DNA from: Bacteroidota bacterium | GTDB taxonomy: Bacteria; Bacteroidota; Bacteroidia; Chitinophagales; Chitinophagaceae | Assembly: GCA_013287475.1 (NCBI GenBank) | Contig: JABDDT010000015.1 | Location: 1-50,192 of the forward strand | Reading direction: 5' to 3' | Length of the DNA: 50,192 bases | In this document: positions 40,344 to 49,292 of the stretch, piece by piece | How the letters are laid out: each line of letters opens with the position of its first letter | Numbering within the stretch: the first letter of the stretch is position 1 | Position numbers and translations under genes: made by a program | The notes under the pieces: model-generated | What the model saw: the letters and a program-made list of their open reading frames with translations, nothing else | Told to the model about the DNA's origin: nothing | Database searches by the model: none

Positions 40344-43300
40344 AAATCTCATCATTTATGAAATGTAGTTTCCTGCTGGTCTTTATTGCACTGCTTCGGT
40401 TTACTGCAAAGGCGTCCGGACAGCCTCTCGTTTCTATACACATGAAAAATGCAGAGATCAGCCAGGTTTTTTCTACACTTGAAAAAGAAAGCGGTTATCA
40501 TTTTTTATTCAACAGCCGCCTTGTAGGGATACATAAAATAGTTGATGTTGATGCAGACAACGCAGACATCAGTGAGGTGCTGAAAAGCATTTTCACCGGA
40601 ACCAATCTTCAGTACAAAATGCTGGACAATAAACTGATTGTAATAAGTTCGACCGAAGCGGATCAGGATAAAATCATTACCGGTAAAGTAACGAATGAAA
40701 ATAACGAACCTCTTTCCGGTGTCTCGATAATAATAAAAGGAAGAACGACAGGGACCACTACAGATGCCAATGGAAGTTTCACCCTTTCTGTACCTGATAA
40801 TGCATCTTTGATCATTTCATATGTAGGTTATACAACACAGGAATTTCCAGCAACAGGTGAAATGAACATTAAAATGGTACCATCCTCCAAAGTAATGGAT
40901 CAGGTTGTAGTTGTTGGTTATGGATCCCAACGTAAAAAAGATATAACAGGTTCAGTTGCAACAGTTGGTGGCCCTGAAATGGTTAAGCAGCCGGTTCTCA
41001 CAGCAACACAGGCAATTCAGGGAAAGGTTGCTGGTGTACAGATTATCAGTAGTGGTGCTCCAGGAAGTTCACCACAGGTTAGGATCAGAGGAACTAGTAC
41101 CGCTTTGGGAGGCACGGCTGTACTTTATGTAGTAGATGGTGTTCTCACAGATGATATAAGCAATATAAATACCGGCGACATCGTTGATATGAGTATACTA
41201 AAAGACGCTTCTGCCGCTGCAATTTATGGTTCAAGAGGAGCAAATGGAGTAATGATCATTACTACCAAGAAAGGTGTCGTTGGACAAATGAAAATAAATT
41301 ATAACGGGAATTTCGGTGTACGTACAGCTGCAAACCTGGTAAAAATGGCTAATGCAGCAGAATATGATAATTATTACCAGGCATCAACGGGACAGATCCC
41401 TCCCCCCTCTACATCATCAACTGATTGGTACAATACTATTTTAAGAAACGCATTCGAACAAAATCATAATATTTCCATATCAGGTGGAAGTGAAAAGGTC
41501 CTTTACTTTTTCAGCGCCAGTTATTATACGGATCAAGGAATAGTTGTAAATAATGATTATAAAAGATTTACAGTTCGATCAAATGATGAATTCAAAATCA
41601 GCAAAGAAGTACAATTTGGCGTTCAGGCTTCCTTTTCAACCAGCAACAATCAAAATGGATTTAATAATATTAATATAGATCCCAACGGAAATATAGGCTC
41701 CGCTTTTAATGATGCTTACCGCGCTGCACCAATTATTCCCAGCATTGTAAACGGGAAATATGGGAATACATCCACTTATCAGAATGTAGGCAATCCTCTG
41801 CTCGATTTAAGTGATAATAATGTACTAGTTACCGATAACCGTTTACAGGGTTCAGCTTATCTCAATGTCAGACCAGTAAGCTGGCTTACATTCAGATCAA
41901 GCATCGGGGGAGATTACGATAATTCACCAGCAAGAGCTTACAATTATCAATTTAATGCAGACAGTACAACTTTTCTGGTCGAAGGCGGAAATCAATACAA
42001 TACTCATAGCAGTTTGCAATCACAAAATTCTCAGAACTTCAAATGGGTCTGGGATAATATTTTAACGTTCTCTAAAACATATGGTGATCATTATGTCAGC
42101 CTGATGGTTGGTACGACGGCTGAAAAATTAAAATCAAGTTATTTATCGGCCTTTCGAAAAGATGTTCCTGCTGATCCAAACTTATGGTATATCGGTGTTG
42201 GAGATGCCAGTACTTCTCAAAACAACGGAGGCGGAGATGAGTGGGCAAGAAATTCCTACCTGGCCAGGCTGAACTACTCTTTTGAAGATAAATATTTATT
42301 AACCGGTACTATCCGTAGAGATGGCAGCTCCCGTTTCCCTGTACAAAACAGATGGGGAAATTTCCCTTCAGTTGGAGTAGGCTGGGTAATTAATAAGGAA
42401 AGTTTTATGGATAATCAGAAAATCTTCAATTATTTGAAATTACGAGGCAGCTGGGGAGAAGTGGGGAATGATCAGATTCCAACAGATGCTTTCACGACAA
42501 CCGTAGCCCTAAATTTACCGTATGCCTTTGGTGGAAGTAGTCAGGCGGCTACAAATGGAGCCCAGATTAATCAGATTAAAGACCCAAATATCACCTGGGA
42601 AGTTACACAGGAATATGACGGGGCAATCGAATTTGCCACATTAGATTCCCGTTTATCAGGTGAAGTGGATTATTATAATAAGAAAGTAAAAAATGCATTG
42701 ATCTTTGTAAATATTCCTTCTACAGTGGGAGATATAGATGCAAAGGTATTAACGAATGCCGCAACTATTCAAAATATGGGATGGGAAGTTCAATTGAATT
42801 GGAAGGATAAAATAAATAAAAATTTATCCTATCATATTGGAGCCAATGCAACTTTTAATACAAATACTGTATTGGGTCTGAATGGAGGTCAGCCTTTACT
42901 GGATGCTGGTATCGGGGCTCAGCAGGGATTTATTACACGTACGGATAACGGACATCCGGTTGGTAGTTTTTATGTACTCAAGATGATCGGTATATTTCAG
43001 TCTGACGCAGAAGTTGCGAATTATGTAAATAAAAGCGGCAAAGTGATTCAACCCAATGCCCATGCAGGTGATATTAAATATCAGGATACAAATGGAGATG
43101 GGCAAATAGATGATAATGACCGTGTTTTCGCAGGGGCTTATCAGCCAAAAGTATATTTCGGTTTAAATGCCGGATTGAATTATAAAAACTGGGATTTTAC
43201 TTTTGATATTTATGGAAACCTCGGTAACCAGGTGTATAACGGTAAAAGAGCCATCCGAGTAGCCGGAACTGATAATATTGAGTCTGCATTAGTTTACAAC

Positions 43301-43621
43301 CGATGGTCATCCATAAACCCTTCGCAAACCCAACCTTCAGCTAACAGTGGAAATCAGTTAGCATCTACTTATTTTGTTGAATCAGGCTCTTTTATAAGGA
43401 TAAATAATCTGACTATTGGATATACTTTTTCATCGCCTTCATTGGAAAAACTGAAAATTGTAAGCCTTCGCGTATTTGCAACGGGCCAGAATTTGTACAC
43501 CTGGAAAAAATATAGCGGTTTTACTTCAGAATTGCCGGGAACTCCAACTGATTCGGGCATTGAATTGAACGCTTATCCAACAACCAGAACCATTACCGGA
43601 GGAATTTATTTAGGTTTTTAA
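40340..43621 (+). CDS. SusC/RagA family TonB-linked outer-membrane transporter with STN domain
   Basis: 1093 residues. Signal peptide (about 1-28), then a secretin/TonB STN domain (about 32-110), which marks SusC proteins that signal to FecR. A carboxypeptidase-regulatory-like domain follows (about 113-178, ITGKVTNENNEPLSGVSIII). The plug begins VVVVGYGSQRKKDITGSVATV and contains the family box KDASAAAIYGSRGANGVMIITT. A 22-strand barrel makes up the rest and ends TRTITGGIYLGF. It should import an oligosaccharide together with the SusD lipoprotein encoded nine bases downstream. The three GH144 enzymes further on suggest beta-1,2-linked glucans as substrate (inference). Confidence 0.95.
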   Translation: MKISSFMKCSFLLVFIALLRFTAKASGQPLVSIHMKNAEISQVFSTLEKESGYHFLFNSRLVGIHKIVDVDADNADISEVLKSIFTGTNLQYKMLDNKLIVISSTEADQDKIITGKVTNENNEPLSGVSIIIKGRTTGTTTDANGSFTLSVPDNASLIISYVGYTTQEFPATGEMNIKMVPSSKVMDQVVVVGYGSQRKKDITGSVATVGGPEMVKQPVLTATQAIQGKVAGVQIISSGAPGSSPQVRIRGTSTALGGTAVLYVVDGVLTDDISNINTGDIVDMSILKDASAAAIYGSRGANGVMIITTKKGVVGQMKINYNGNFGVRTAANLVKMANAAEYDNYYQASTGQIPPPSTSSTDWYNTILRNAFEQNHNISISGGSEKVLYFFSASYYTDQGIVVNNDYKRFTVRSNDEFKISKEVQFGVQASFSTSNNQNGFNNINIDPNGNIGSAFNDAYRAAPIIPSIVNGKYGNTSTYQNVGNPLLDLSDNNVLVTDNRLQGSAYLNVRPVSWLTFRSSIGGDYDNSPARAYNYQFNADSTTFLVEGGNQYNTHSSLQSQNSQNFKWVWDNILTFSKTYGDHYVSLMVGTTAEKLKSSYLSAFRKDVPADPNLWYIGVGDASTSQNNGGGDEWARNSYLARLNYSFEDKYLLTGTIRRDGSSRFPVQNRWGNFPSVGVGWVINKESFMDNQKIFNYLKLRGSWGEVGNDQIPTDAFTTTVALNLPYAFGGSSQAATNGAQINQIKDPNITWEVTQEYDGAIEFATLDSRLSGEVDYYNKKVKNALIFVNIPSTVGDIDAKVLTNAATIQNMGWEVQLNWKDKINKNLSYHIGANATFNTNTVLGLNGGQPLLDAGIGAQQGFITRTDNGHPVGSFYVLKMIGIFQSDAEVANYVNKSGKVIQPNAHAGDIKYQDTNGDGQIDDNDRVFAGAYQPKVYFGLNAGLNYKNWDFTFDIYGNLGNQVYNGKRAIRVAGTDNIESALVYNRWSSINPSQTQPSANSGNQLASTYFVESGSFIRINNLTIGYTFSSPSLEKLKIVSLRVFATGQNLYTWKKYSGFTSELPGTPTDSGIELNAYPTTRTITGGIYLGF

Positions 43622-43630
43622 AATTAAAAT

Positions 43631-45151
43631 ATGAAAAAGCTAATCATATATATTAACCTTATTTTTTTTGGCGCCCCCTTTTTATCATGCAGCAAAAACT
43701 TTCTCAATGTCCCTGTACAGGGGGGCGAAACAACTTCAGCAGATCCTGCTCTTGCCCAAAAATTAGTAACAGGAGTTTATAACAGTCTGATGCAGGGAGA
43801 CTCATGGGGAAATGGCGACGTGCATGGATTTGCATTTCTTTCTGTCACTAATATCATGTCGGATGATGCAGATAAAGGAAGTTATGCCGGAGATCAGCAG
43901 TCAGTAGTGACGCCATTAGATGACTTCACACTTACGTCAACCAACGAATTTGCCCTAACGCTTTGGAGCGGTCATTATAATAGTATCGGTGCAGCTAACC
44001 AGGCATTGAAGGCATTGGCAACTGCGGCAATAGACAGTAATTCGAAAATTGAACTTACGGCAGAAGTGCGTTTTATCCGTGGTTATCTATATTTCAATCT
44101 CGTTAGAATGTTTGGAGGCGTTCCATTAATTCTACGTGTTCCCAAAGATGCCAATGATGCAAATACGGATCCTGTTTTTCAAACGCGTGCAACAGATACT
44201 GCTGTATACAATACCATAATTACTGATTTGCAATATGCGGTTGATCATTTACCATTAAGAGCTGCAGCTGGCGTTGGACATGCAACAAAAGGATCGGCTG
44301 AAGGCATTCTTGCTAAGGTATACATGTATCAAAAACAATGGCAGAAATGTTTTGCTCTTACAAATGACATCATTGCTTCCGGTCAATATCAGTTATTAAG
44401 CGATTATTCTCTTATATGGCGTCAGGCTTCAGAAAACAGTTCTGAATCTCTTTTTGAAATTGAAACAGGCGCTTTTAATAATGCTAATCTTCAAGTTGCT
44501 AATTATACCGTTTGTCAGGGTCCCCGTGTAGGAGGCGCAGGAGGGTGGAATGATCTTGGATGGGGGTTTGATGATCCCAGCTTATCATTAATCAATTCTT
44601 ATGAACCAGGGGATGTTAGAAAAAATGCAACAATAATATTTATCGATAATTCTGGTACACATACAGGGACGATTTTATGGGATGGTTTCCGTATTCCAAG
44701 TTCGGATTCCGTTCAGAATTTATATTATAATTATAAAGCATATACCAGTTCAACAAAAGAAACCTATGCAGATCCGATAGACAAAGACAAGCCAAAAAAT
44801 ATTAGAATTCTCCGCTATGCAGATGTTCTGTTAATGAATGCGGAAGCAGCTTTACAACCCGAAGTAAATCAACCTGGAGTAGCAGTGGCAGATATTGCAC
44901 CAATACGTCAGCGTGCACAACTCCCTCCAAAAGGAAGCGTAACTATAGCTGACGTATGGCAGGAGCGCCATGTTGAACTGGCTATGGAACACGACAGGTT
45001 TTGGGATATCGTCAGACAGGGAAGAGCGGCACAGATTATGCATGCAGTAGGTAAATCCAATTTTGTAGCTGGTAAAAATGAATTACTGCCCATTCCCAGC
45101 TCTCAAATTCAACTAAGTGGAAATAAACTTACCCAAAATAACGGTTATTAA
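43631..45151 (+). CDS. RagB/SusD family nutrient-uptake lipoprotein
   Basis: 506 residues with a lipoprotein signal and lipid Cys20 (FLSC). An early ETTSADPALAQKLVTGVYNSL helix, the TPR-like helices (AEVRFIRGYLYFNLVRMFGGVPLIL is the best-known SusD block) and the C-terminal WQERHVELAMEHDRFWDIVRQGRA plus LLPIPSSQIQLSGNKLTQNNGY are all present. This is the outer-membrane glycan-binding lid of the SusC transporter. Aromatic binding-site residues differ between SusDs, so the ligand cannot be read directly. It follows SusC closely, in one operon. Confidence 0.95.
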   Translation: MKKLIIYINLIFFGAPFLSCSKNFLNVPVQGGETTSADPALAQKLVTGVYNSLMQGDSWGNGDVHGFAFLSVTNIMSDDADKGSYAGDQQSVVTPLDDFTLTSTNEFALTLWSGHYNSIGAANQALKALATAAIDSNSKIELTAEVRFIRGYLYFNLVRMFGGVPLILRVPKDANDANTDPVFQTRATDTAVYNTIITDLQYAVDHLPLRAAAGVGHATKGSAEGILAKVYMYQKQWQKCFALTNDIIASGQYQLLSDYSLIWRQASENSSESLFEIETGAFNNANLQVANYTVCQGPRVGGAGGWNDLGWGFDDPSLSLINSYEPGDVRKNATIIFIDNSGTHTGTILWDGFRIPSSDSVQNLYYNYKAYTSSTKETYADPIDKDKPKNIRILRYADVLLMNAEAALQPEVNQPGVAVADIAPIRQRAQLPPKGSVTIADVWQERHVELAMEHDRFWDIVRQGRAAQIMHAVGKSNFVAGKNELLPIPSSQIQLSGNKLTQNNGY

Positions 45152-45237
45152 TTACCAGATATAAACTCTCATCTCAATTACACAATATGCACAAACAAGA
45201 ATCATTAAAATTTTCACAAAAATCAAATTCTAGAATT

Positions 45238-46161
45238 ATGAAACGTTCAAAAAGCAAGCTGGTAATTCTTACTGTTACCGCTCTAATCGGAATTATTATT
45301 TTTAATGCATGCTCAAAAAGCAGCACGCCTCCATTGCCTCCCATTAACGGATATAATACGTCGAACGATGTTGCCAAAACAAATCTGCTGGCGCACTGGA
45401 CTTTTGACGGTACCAATAATGAAACTATATCAAGTACCGCACCTACTGTGACTACCGGGGCATCGTTTACAGCAGGCGTAAAGGGACAGGCATTGTCTCT
45501 TAACAATGGTTACCTTGTATTTCCTACAATTGCTGCATTAAGCTCAGCTAATGCCATTGGGAGTGTCACTGTAAGCTGCTGGGTAAATACTGATAACCGC
45601 GACTCACTTGCCAGTAGTGTATTTTGTCTCACAAAAACCTTAACTGCACAAACAGACTGGAACGACGGCCCTTTAAACGTCTATCTGGAAACAGGTAAAA
45701 ATCATTTGACTTATGATGATACCCTTGTTTTGCATTCCGCTTTTGCAACTTATCCGGGAGGAGTACGCGAAGGTGGAGATAATATCAATGATTATGGAGT
45801 ACGTGGTACAGATTTCCAAACTGTTCACGGTACAAAAAAATGGGTTCATTATGTAATGAGATATGATGGAGTCGGTTCATTTATTGATATCTATGCAGAT
45901 GGTGTTCGTGTTTCAAATAACAATTTCCGTTTCAGATCAACTGGTACACCTGCGGTAGGCCTTGGTCTGATTATAAGCCCTGTTCCAACTCAGGTAGTAA
46001 TAGGTGGTTGGCCAAACGCTACAACAGGTTATACAAATTCAGCGGTTCAGTCCTGGCAGGGTTTGTATGTAGGATCTATTGATGAAATCCGTGTTTATAA
46101 TGCAGCATTAACCGATCTTGAAATCGGTTCTTTGTATCAACTTGAATTAGCAGGTAGATAA
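45238..46161 (+). CDS. LamG/concanavalin-like surface lipoprotein, candidate glycan-binding protein
   Basis: 307 residues from ATG 45238, which gives a compact lipoprotein signal (KLVILTVTALIGIIIFNAC). An upstream ATG at 45187 would add 17 polar residues and is less likely. After a Ser/Pro-rich tether, residues about 45-300 form a LamG/jelly-roll fold: LLAHWTFDGTNNETIS at the start and VGSIDEIRVYNAALTDLEIGSLYQ at the end are diagnostic. It lies third behind SusC and SusD, where loci usually encode a surface glycan-binding protein, so this is the likely role (inference). A strong terminator hairpin follows 10 bases after the stop. Confidence 0.82.
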   Translation: MKRSKSKLVILTVTALIGIIIFNACSKSSTPPLPPINGYNTSNDVAKTNLLAHWTFDGTNNETISSTAPTVTTGASFTAGVKGQALSLNNGYLVFPTIAALSSANAIGSVTVSCWVNTDNRDSLASSVFCLTKTLTAQTDWNDGPLNVYLETGKNHLTYDDTLVLHSAFATYPGGVREGGDNINDYGVRGTDFQTVHGTKKWVHYVMRYDGVGSFIDIYADGVRVSNNNFRFRSTGTPAVGLGLIISPVPTQVVIGGWPNATTGYTNSAVQSWQGLYVGSIDEIRVYNAALTDLEIGSLYQLELAGR

Positions 46162-46171
46162 GTATATATTG

Positions 46172-46215
46172 GGGAACAAACGTTATTATTAATAACGTTT
46201 GTTCCCTATTTTTTT
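46172..46215 (+). terminator. Strong intrinsic terminator inside the SusCD/GH144 locus
   Basis: Perfect 17-bp arms (46172-46188 and 46190-46206) begin GGGAAC and end GTTCCC, followed by TATTTTTTT at 46207-46215. It lies 10 bases past the LamG stop and 22 bases before the TTG start of the first GH144 gene, leaving little room for a promoter between. Confidence 0.85.
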
Positions 46216-46236
46216 GAAGTCGTTTAATGATTCCAT

Positions 46237-47892
46237 TTGAAAAAGATCTTTATTGCAGGAATTGCCTTTCTCTATTTATCCTGCACTAAATCGAGTGGCC
46301 CGCCTCTAAATACCACTCCGTTTAATGTCAAGTCTTTCATGGTTAATGGAGACTATCAAGGAAACATATATACTAACTTGAAAAATATCAATCTCAGATT
46401 TATATTTACAGGAGGTACTATTGATAAAAATTCGGTAAATGCAAGCGTTTCACTAAAAACGTTTGGTGGCCTGAGTGTTCCACTGAATTATTCATACGAT
46501 AATGACAGCACCCTGAATGTAGTTCCAAATGGAAACCTGACACCACTTACCGGCTATCGTTTTGAAATATCTACTGCATTTAAGTCACAACAAAATACTG
46601 CATTGCAGAATCCTGTAGCTATCAACCTTTATACTACCATCGATTCTACCGACAAGTTTCCTCAAATCACCGACAGTGCATTGCTGGACCTTGTTGAAAA
46701 GCAAACCTTTAAATATTTTTATGACTTTGGTCATCCGGTTTCCGGAATGGCCCGCGAACGTAATTCAGATGCTACAACCGTAACCACCGGTGGCAGCGGA
46801 TTTGGCGTAATGGCGCTCCTGGTTGGCATCCAAAGAAATTTTATTACGAGGGCACAAGGTCTTGCCAGAGTAGATACTATCGTCAATTTCTTAACCAATA
46901 AGGCACAAAGATATCACGGCGCATTTCCGCACTGGATGAATGGAACAACAGGTGCCACTATTCCCTTTAGTCAGCAGGATGATGGCGCCGACCTCGTGGA
47001 AACTTCTTATATGATGCAGGGCCTTCTTACTGCACGACAGTTTTTTAATACCAATGACCCCACCGAAGTAACACTTCGTAACAATATAAATAATTTATGG
47101 AACGCCGTTGAATGGAACTGGTTCCGTCAAAACGGACAAAATGTATTGTACTGGCACTGGAGTCCCAATTATAATTTCTCAACAAATCAACAGATCAGTG
47201 GTTGGGATGAAGCCATGATTGTTTATGCATTGGCTGCGTCATCTACTGTGGATTCCAACCGGATTCCTAAAATTGTATATGACAATGGCTGGGCATTGAA
47301 TGGTGCTATAAAAAATGGTAAATCGTATTACGGCCTTACACTTCCATTGGGACCTGATTTTGGAGGACCGCTGTTTTTTGCCCACTATTCTTTCCTTGGA
47401 ATCAATCCGAATAATCTGAGTGACGCTTATGCAGATTACTGGGAGCAGGATCAGAATCATTCACTCATTAACTACAATTTCTGTGTAGTAAATCCTCATA
47501 ACTATAACGGCTATAGCAGCAATTGCTGGGGACTCACCGCAAGCGATGAGCAGGGCGGATATTCGGCACACTCACCAACAAATGACGATGGAGTCATCTC
47601 TCCCACGGCAGCCATCTCTTCTCTTCCATATGCGCCAACACAATCACTCAATGCCCTTCACTTTTTTTACTACAAACTGGGAGACAAAATATGGGGGCAA
47701 TACGGATTTGTAGATGCATTCAATCTTACAAATGTATGGTTTGCAAATTCTTACCTTGCAATAGATCAGGGTCCTGAAATTATCATGATCGAAAATTATC
47801 GGTCGGGTCTTTTATGGAACCTCTTCATGAGTTGCCCTGAAGTAAAAACGGGGATGAAGTCGCTTGGATTTCAGAGCCCGAATCTGAATTAA
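46237..47892 (+). CDS. GH144 (glucoamylase-family, PF10091) lipoprotein with N-terminal Ig-like domain
   Basis: 551 residues from a TTG start (TTG AAA AAG), giving MKKIFIAGIAFLYLSC with lipid Cys16; no ATG is suitably placed. A Big_5-like Ig domain (about 27-128) precedes the (alpha/alpha)6 catalytic domain from about 145: DLVEKQTFKYFYDFGHPVSG, ARERNSD, TTGGSGFGVMALLVG, AFPHWMNGTTG, QQDDGADLVETSYMMQGLL, LYWHWSPN, SNCWGLTASD and IIMIENYRSGLLWNLFM. Such proteins are labelled glucoamylase family; CAZy GH144 members tested act on beta-1,2-glucan (endo-glucanase from Chitinophaga, sophorohydrolase from Parabacteroides). The lipid anchor suggests a surface or outer-membrane enzyme that makes first cuts. 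Confidence 0.88.
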   Translation: MKKIFIAGIAFLYLSCTKSSGPPLNTTPFNVKSFMVNGDYQGNIYTNLKNINLRFIFTGGTIDKNSVNASVSLKTFGGLSVPLNYSYDNDSTLNVVPNGNLTPLTGYRFEISTAFKSQQNTALQNPVAINLYTTIDSTDKFPQITDSALLDLVEKQTFKYFYDFGHPVSGMARERNSDATTVTTGGSGFGVMALLVGIQRNFITRAQGLARVDTIVNFLTNKAQRYHGAFPHWMNGTTGATIPFSQQDDGADLVETSYMMQGLLTARQFFNTNDPTEVTLRNNINNLWNAVEWNWFRQNGQNVLYWHWSPNYNFSTNQQISGWDEAMIVYALAASSTVDSNRIPKIVYDNGWALNGAIKNGKSYYGLTLPLGPDFGGPLFFAHYSFLGINPNNLSDAYADYWEQDQNHSLINYNFCVVNPHNYNGYSSNCWGLTASDEQGGYSAHSPTNDDGVISPTAAISSLPYAPTQSLNALHFFYYKLGDKIWGQYGFVDAFNLTNVWFANSYLAIDQGPEIIMIENYRSGLLWNLFMSCPEVKTGMKSLGFQSPNLN

Positions 47893-47898
47893 AAGGTT

Positions 47899-49287
47899 AT
47901 GTCTAATTCTTTGTTTAAAAAAGGAATTTTTAGCTGGCTTCTACTTTCGCTTTCTATATTTTCAATTGCGCAGGTTGCGACACCCGTTGAAAAAAACAAG
48001 TCTAACATTTCATCGGTACACAGTCAACTGTCAACCGCCAACCGTCAACCGATTTCCGACAGTGCACTCCTTGATCTCGTTCAAAAACAAACATTCAAAT
48101 ATTTCTGGGACTTCTCCCATCCTGTCAGCGGCCTTGCACGGGAACGATCCAATGACACACCGGCATATGGAAATGAAGTCGTCACTATCGGCGGCAGCGG
48201 ATTCGGAATCATGGCTATAATAGTAGCTACAGATCGTCACTGGATCACACGTGATACTGCCGTGAAGCATCTCCTGAAAGAAGTAAATTTTTTATTGAAG
48301 GCCAACAGCTATCACGGTATTTTCCCACACTGGCTCAACGGGGCGACAGGCATTACGATTCCTTTCTCAAGGAAGGATGATGGCGCTGACATCGTCGAGA
48401 CTTCCTATCTATTTGAAGGCCTTCTTTGTGCCCGGCAGTATTTCAATCAGCAGAACCCACTGGAAAATCAATTGAGGAATAAAATTAAATGGCTTTGGAC
48501 CGGAGCAGAATGGAACTGGCACCAGCGTGACCAGGGAAATTCCTTATACTGGCACTGGAGTCCCAATAATGGTTGGGCTATGAATTTCGAAATCCGTGGC
48601 TGGAATGAATGTCTTATTACATATGTACTTGGCGCTTCTTCCCCAACCTATCCGATTACAGAAAATGTATATCATAAATGCTGGGCCGTAAGTAATCATT
48701 TTATCAATGGAAGAACTTATTATGGAATTAAACTTCCCCTCGGATTTGATTATGGTGGTCCCCTTTTCTTTGCACATTATAGTTTCATGGGACTGGATCC
48801 GCACGGACTAAAAGATAGATATGCCGATTACTGGGAGCAGAATTATAATCATACCCTGATCAATTACAAACACTGCGTTATTAATCCCAATCATTTTAAG
48901 GGATATGGAGAAAACTGCTGGGGTCTCACGGCCAGCGATACCTACGACGGCTACAATGCACAGTCACCCACCAACGATTTCGGTACCATCACTCCGTCTG
49001 CTGCTCTTTCTTCCTTCCCCTATACTCCCGAATATTCTATGAAGGCGCTGAAACATTTTTATTACGACCTGGGAGATAAGATATGGGGAAACTATGGTTT
49101 CGTTGATGCCTTCAATGAAAGCAAAAACTGGTATGCAGAAAGTTACCTGGCCATTGACGAAGGTCCTATCGTTGTGATGATTGAAAACTACCGCTCGGGC
49201 CTGTTGTGGAAACTCTTCATGAGTTCACCAGAAATACAAAGTGGATTGGTTAAATTAGGGTATGAAAGTCAATGGCTGAAAAAATAG
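47899..49287 (+). CDS. GH144 (glucoamylase-family) enzyme, secreted form without extra domain
   Basis: 462 residues from ATG 47899, six bases after the preceding stop. The signal peptide (about 1-25, FSIAQ) has no lipid Cys, so the product is probably periplasmic. Residues about 42-52 (HSQLSTANRQP) are encoded by four heptamer microrepeats (48022-48049). The catalytic domain starts at SDSALLDLVQKQTFKYFWDFSHPVSG and matches the first paralogue block by block (KDDGADIVETSYLFEGLL, LYWHWSPNNGW, GPLFFAHYSFMGLDP, ENCWGLTASDTYDGY). Role by family: hydrolysis of beta-1,2-glucan or sophoro-oligosaccharides; endo or exo action cannot be decided from sequence. Confidence 0.88.
   Translation: MSNSLFKKGIFSWLLLSLSIFSIAQVATPVEKNKSNISSVHSQLSTANRQPISDSALLDLVQKQTFKYFWDFSHPVSGLARERSNDTPAYGNEVVTIGGSGFGIMAIIVATDRHWITRDTAVKHLLKEVNFLLKANSYHGIFPHWLNGATGITIPFSRKDDGADIVETSYLFEGLLCARQYFNQQNPLENQLRNKIKWLWTGAEWNWHQRDQGNSLYWHWSPNNGWAMNFEIRGWNECLITYVLGASSPTYPITENVYHKCWAVSNHFINGRTYYGIKLPLGFDYGGPLFFAHYSFMGLDPHGLKDRYADYWEQNYNHTLINYKHCVINPNHFKGYGENCWGLTASDTYDGYNAQSPTNDFGTITPSAALSSFPYTPEYSMKALKHFYYDLGDKIWGNYGFVDAFNESKNWYAESYLAIDEGPIVVMIENYRSGLLWKLFMSSPEIQSGLVKLGYESQWLKK
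48022..48049 (+). repeat. Four heptamer microrepeats inside a GH144 coding sequence
   Basis: AGTCAAC, TGTCAAC, CGCCAAC, CGTCAAC in tandem, 28 bases, encoding part of the linker between signal peptide and catalytic domain. CGCCAAC is the reverse complement of the GTTGGCG unit found upstream of hflX. Confidence 0.7.
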
Positions 49288-49292
49288 AGGAC

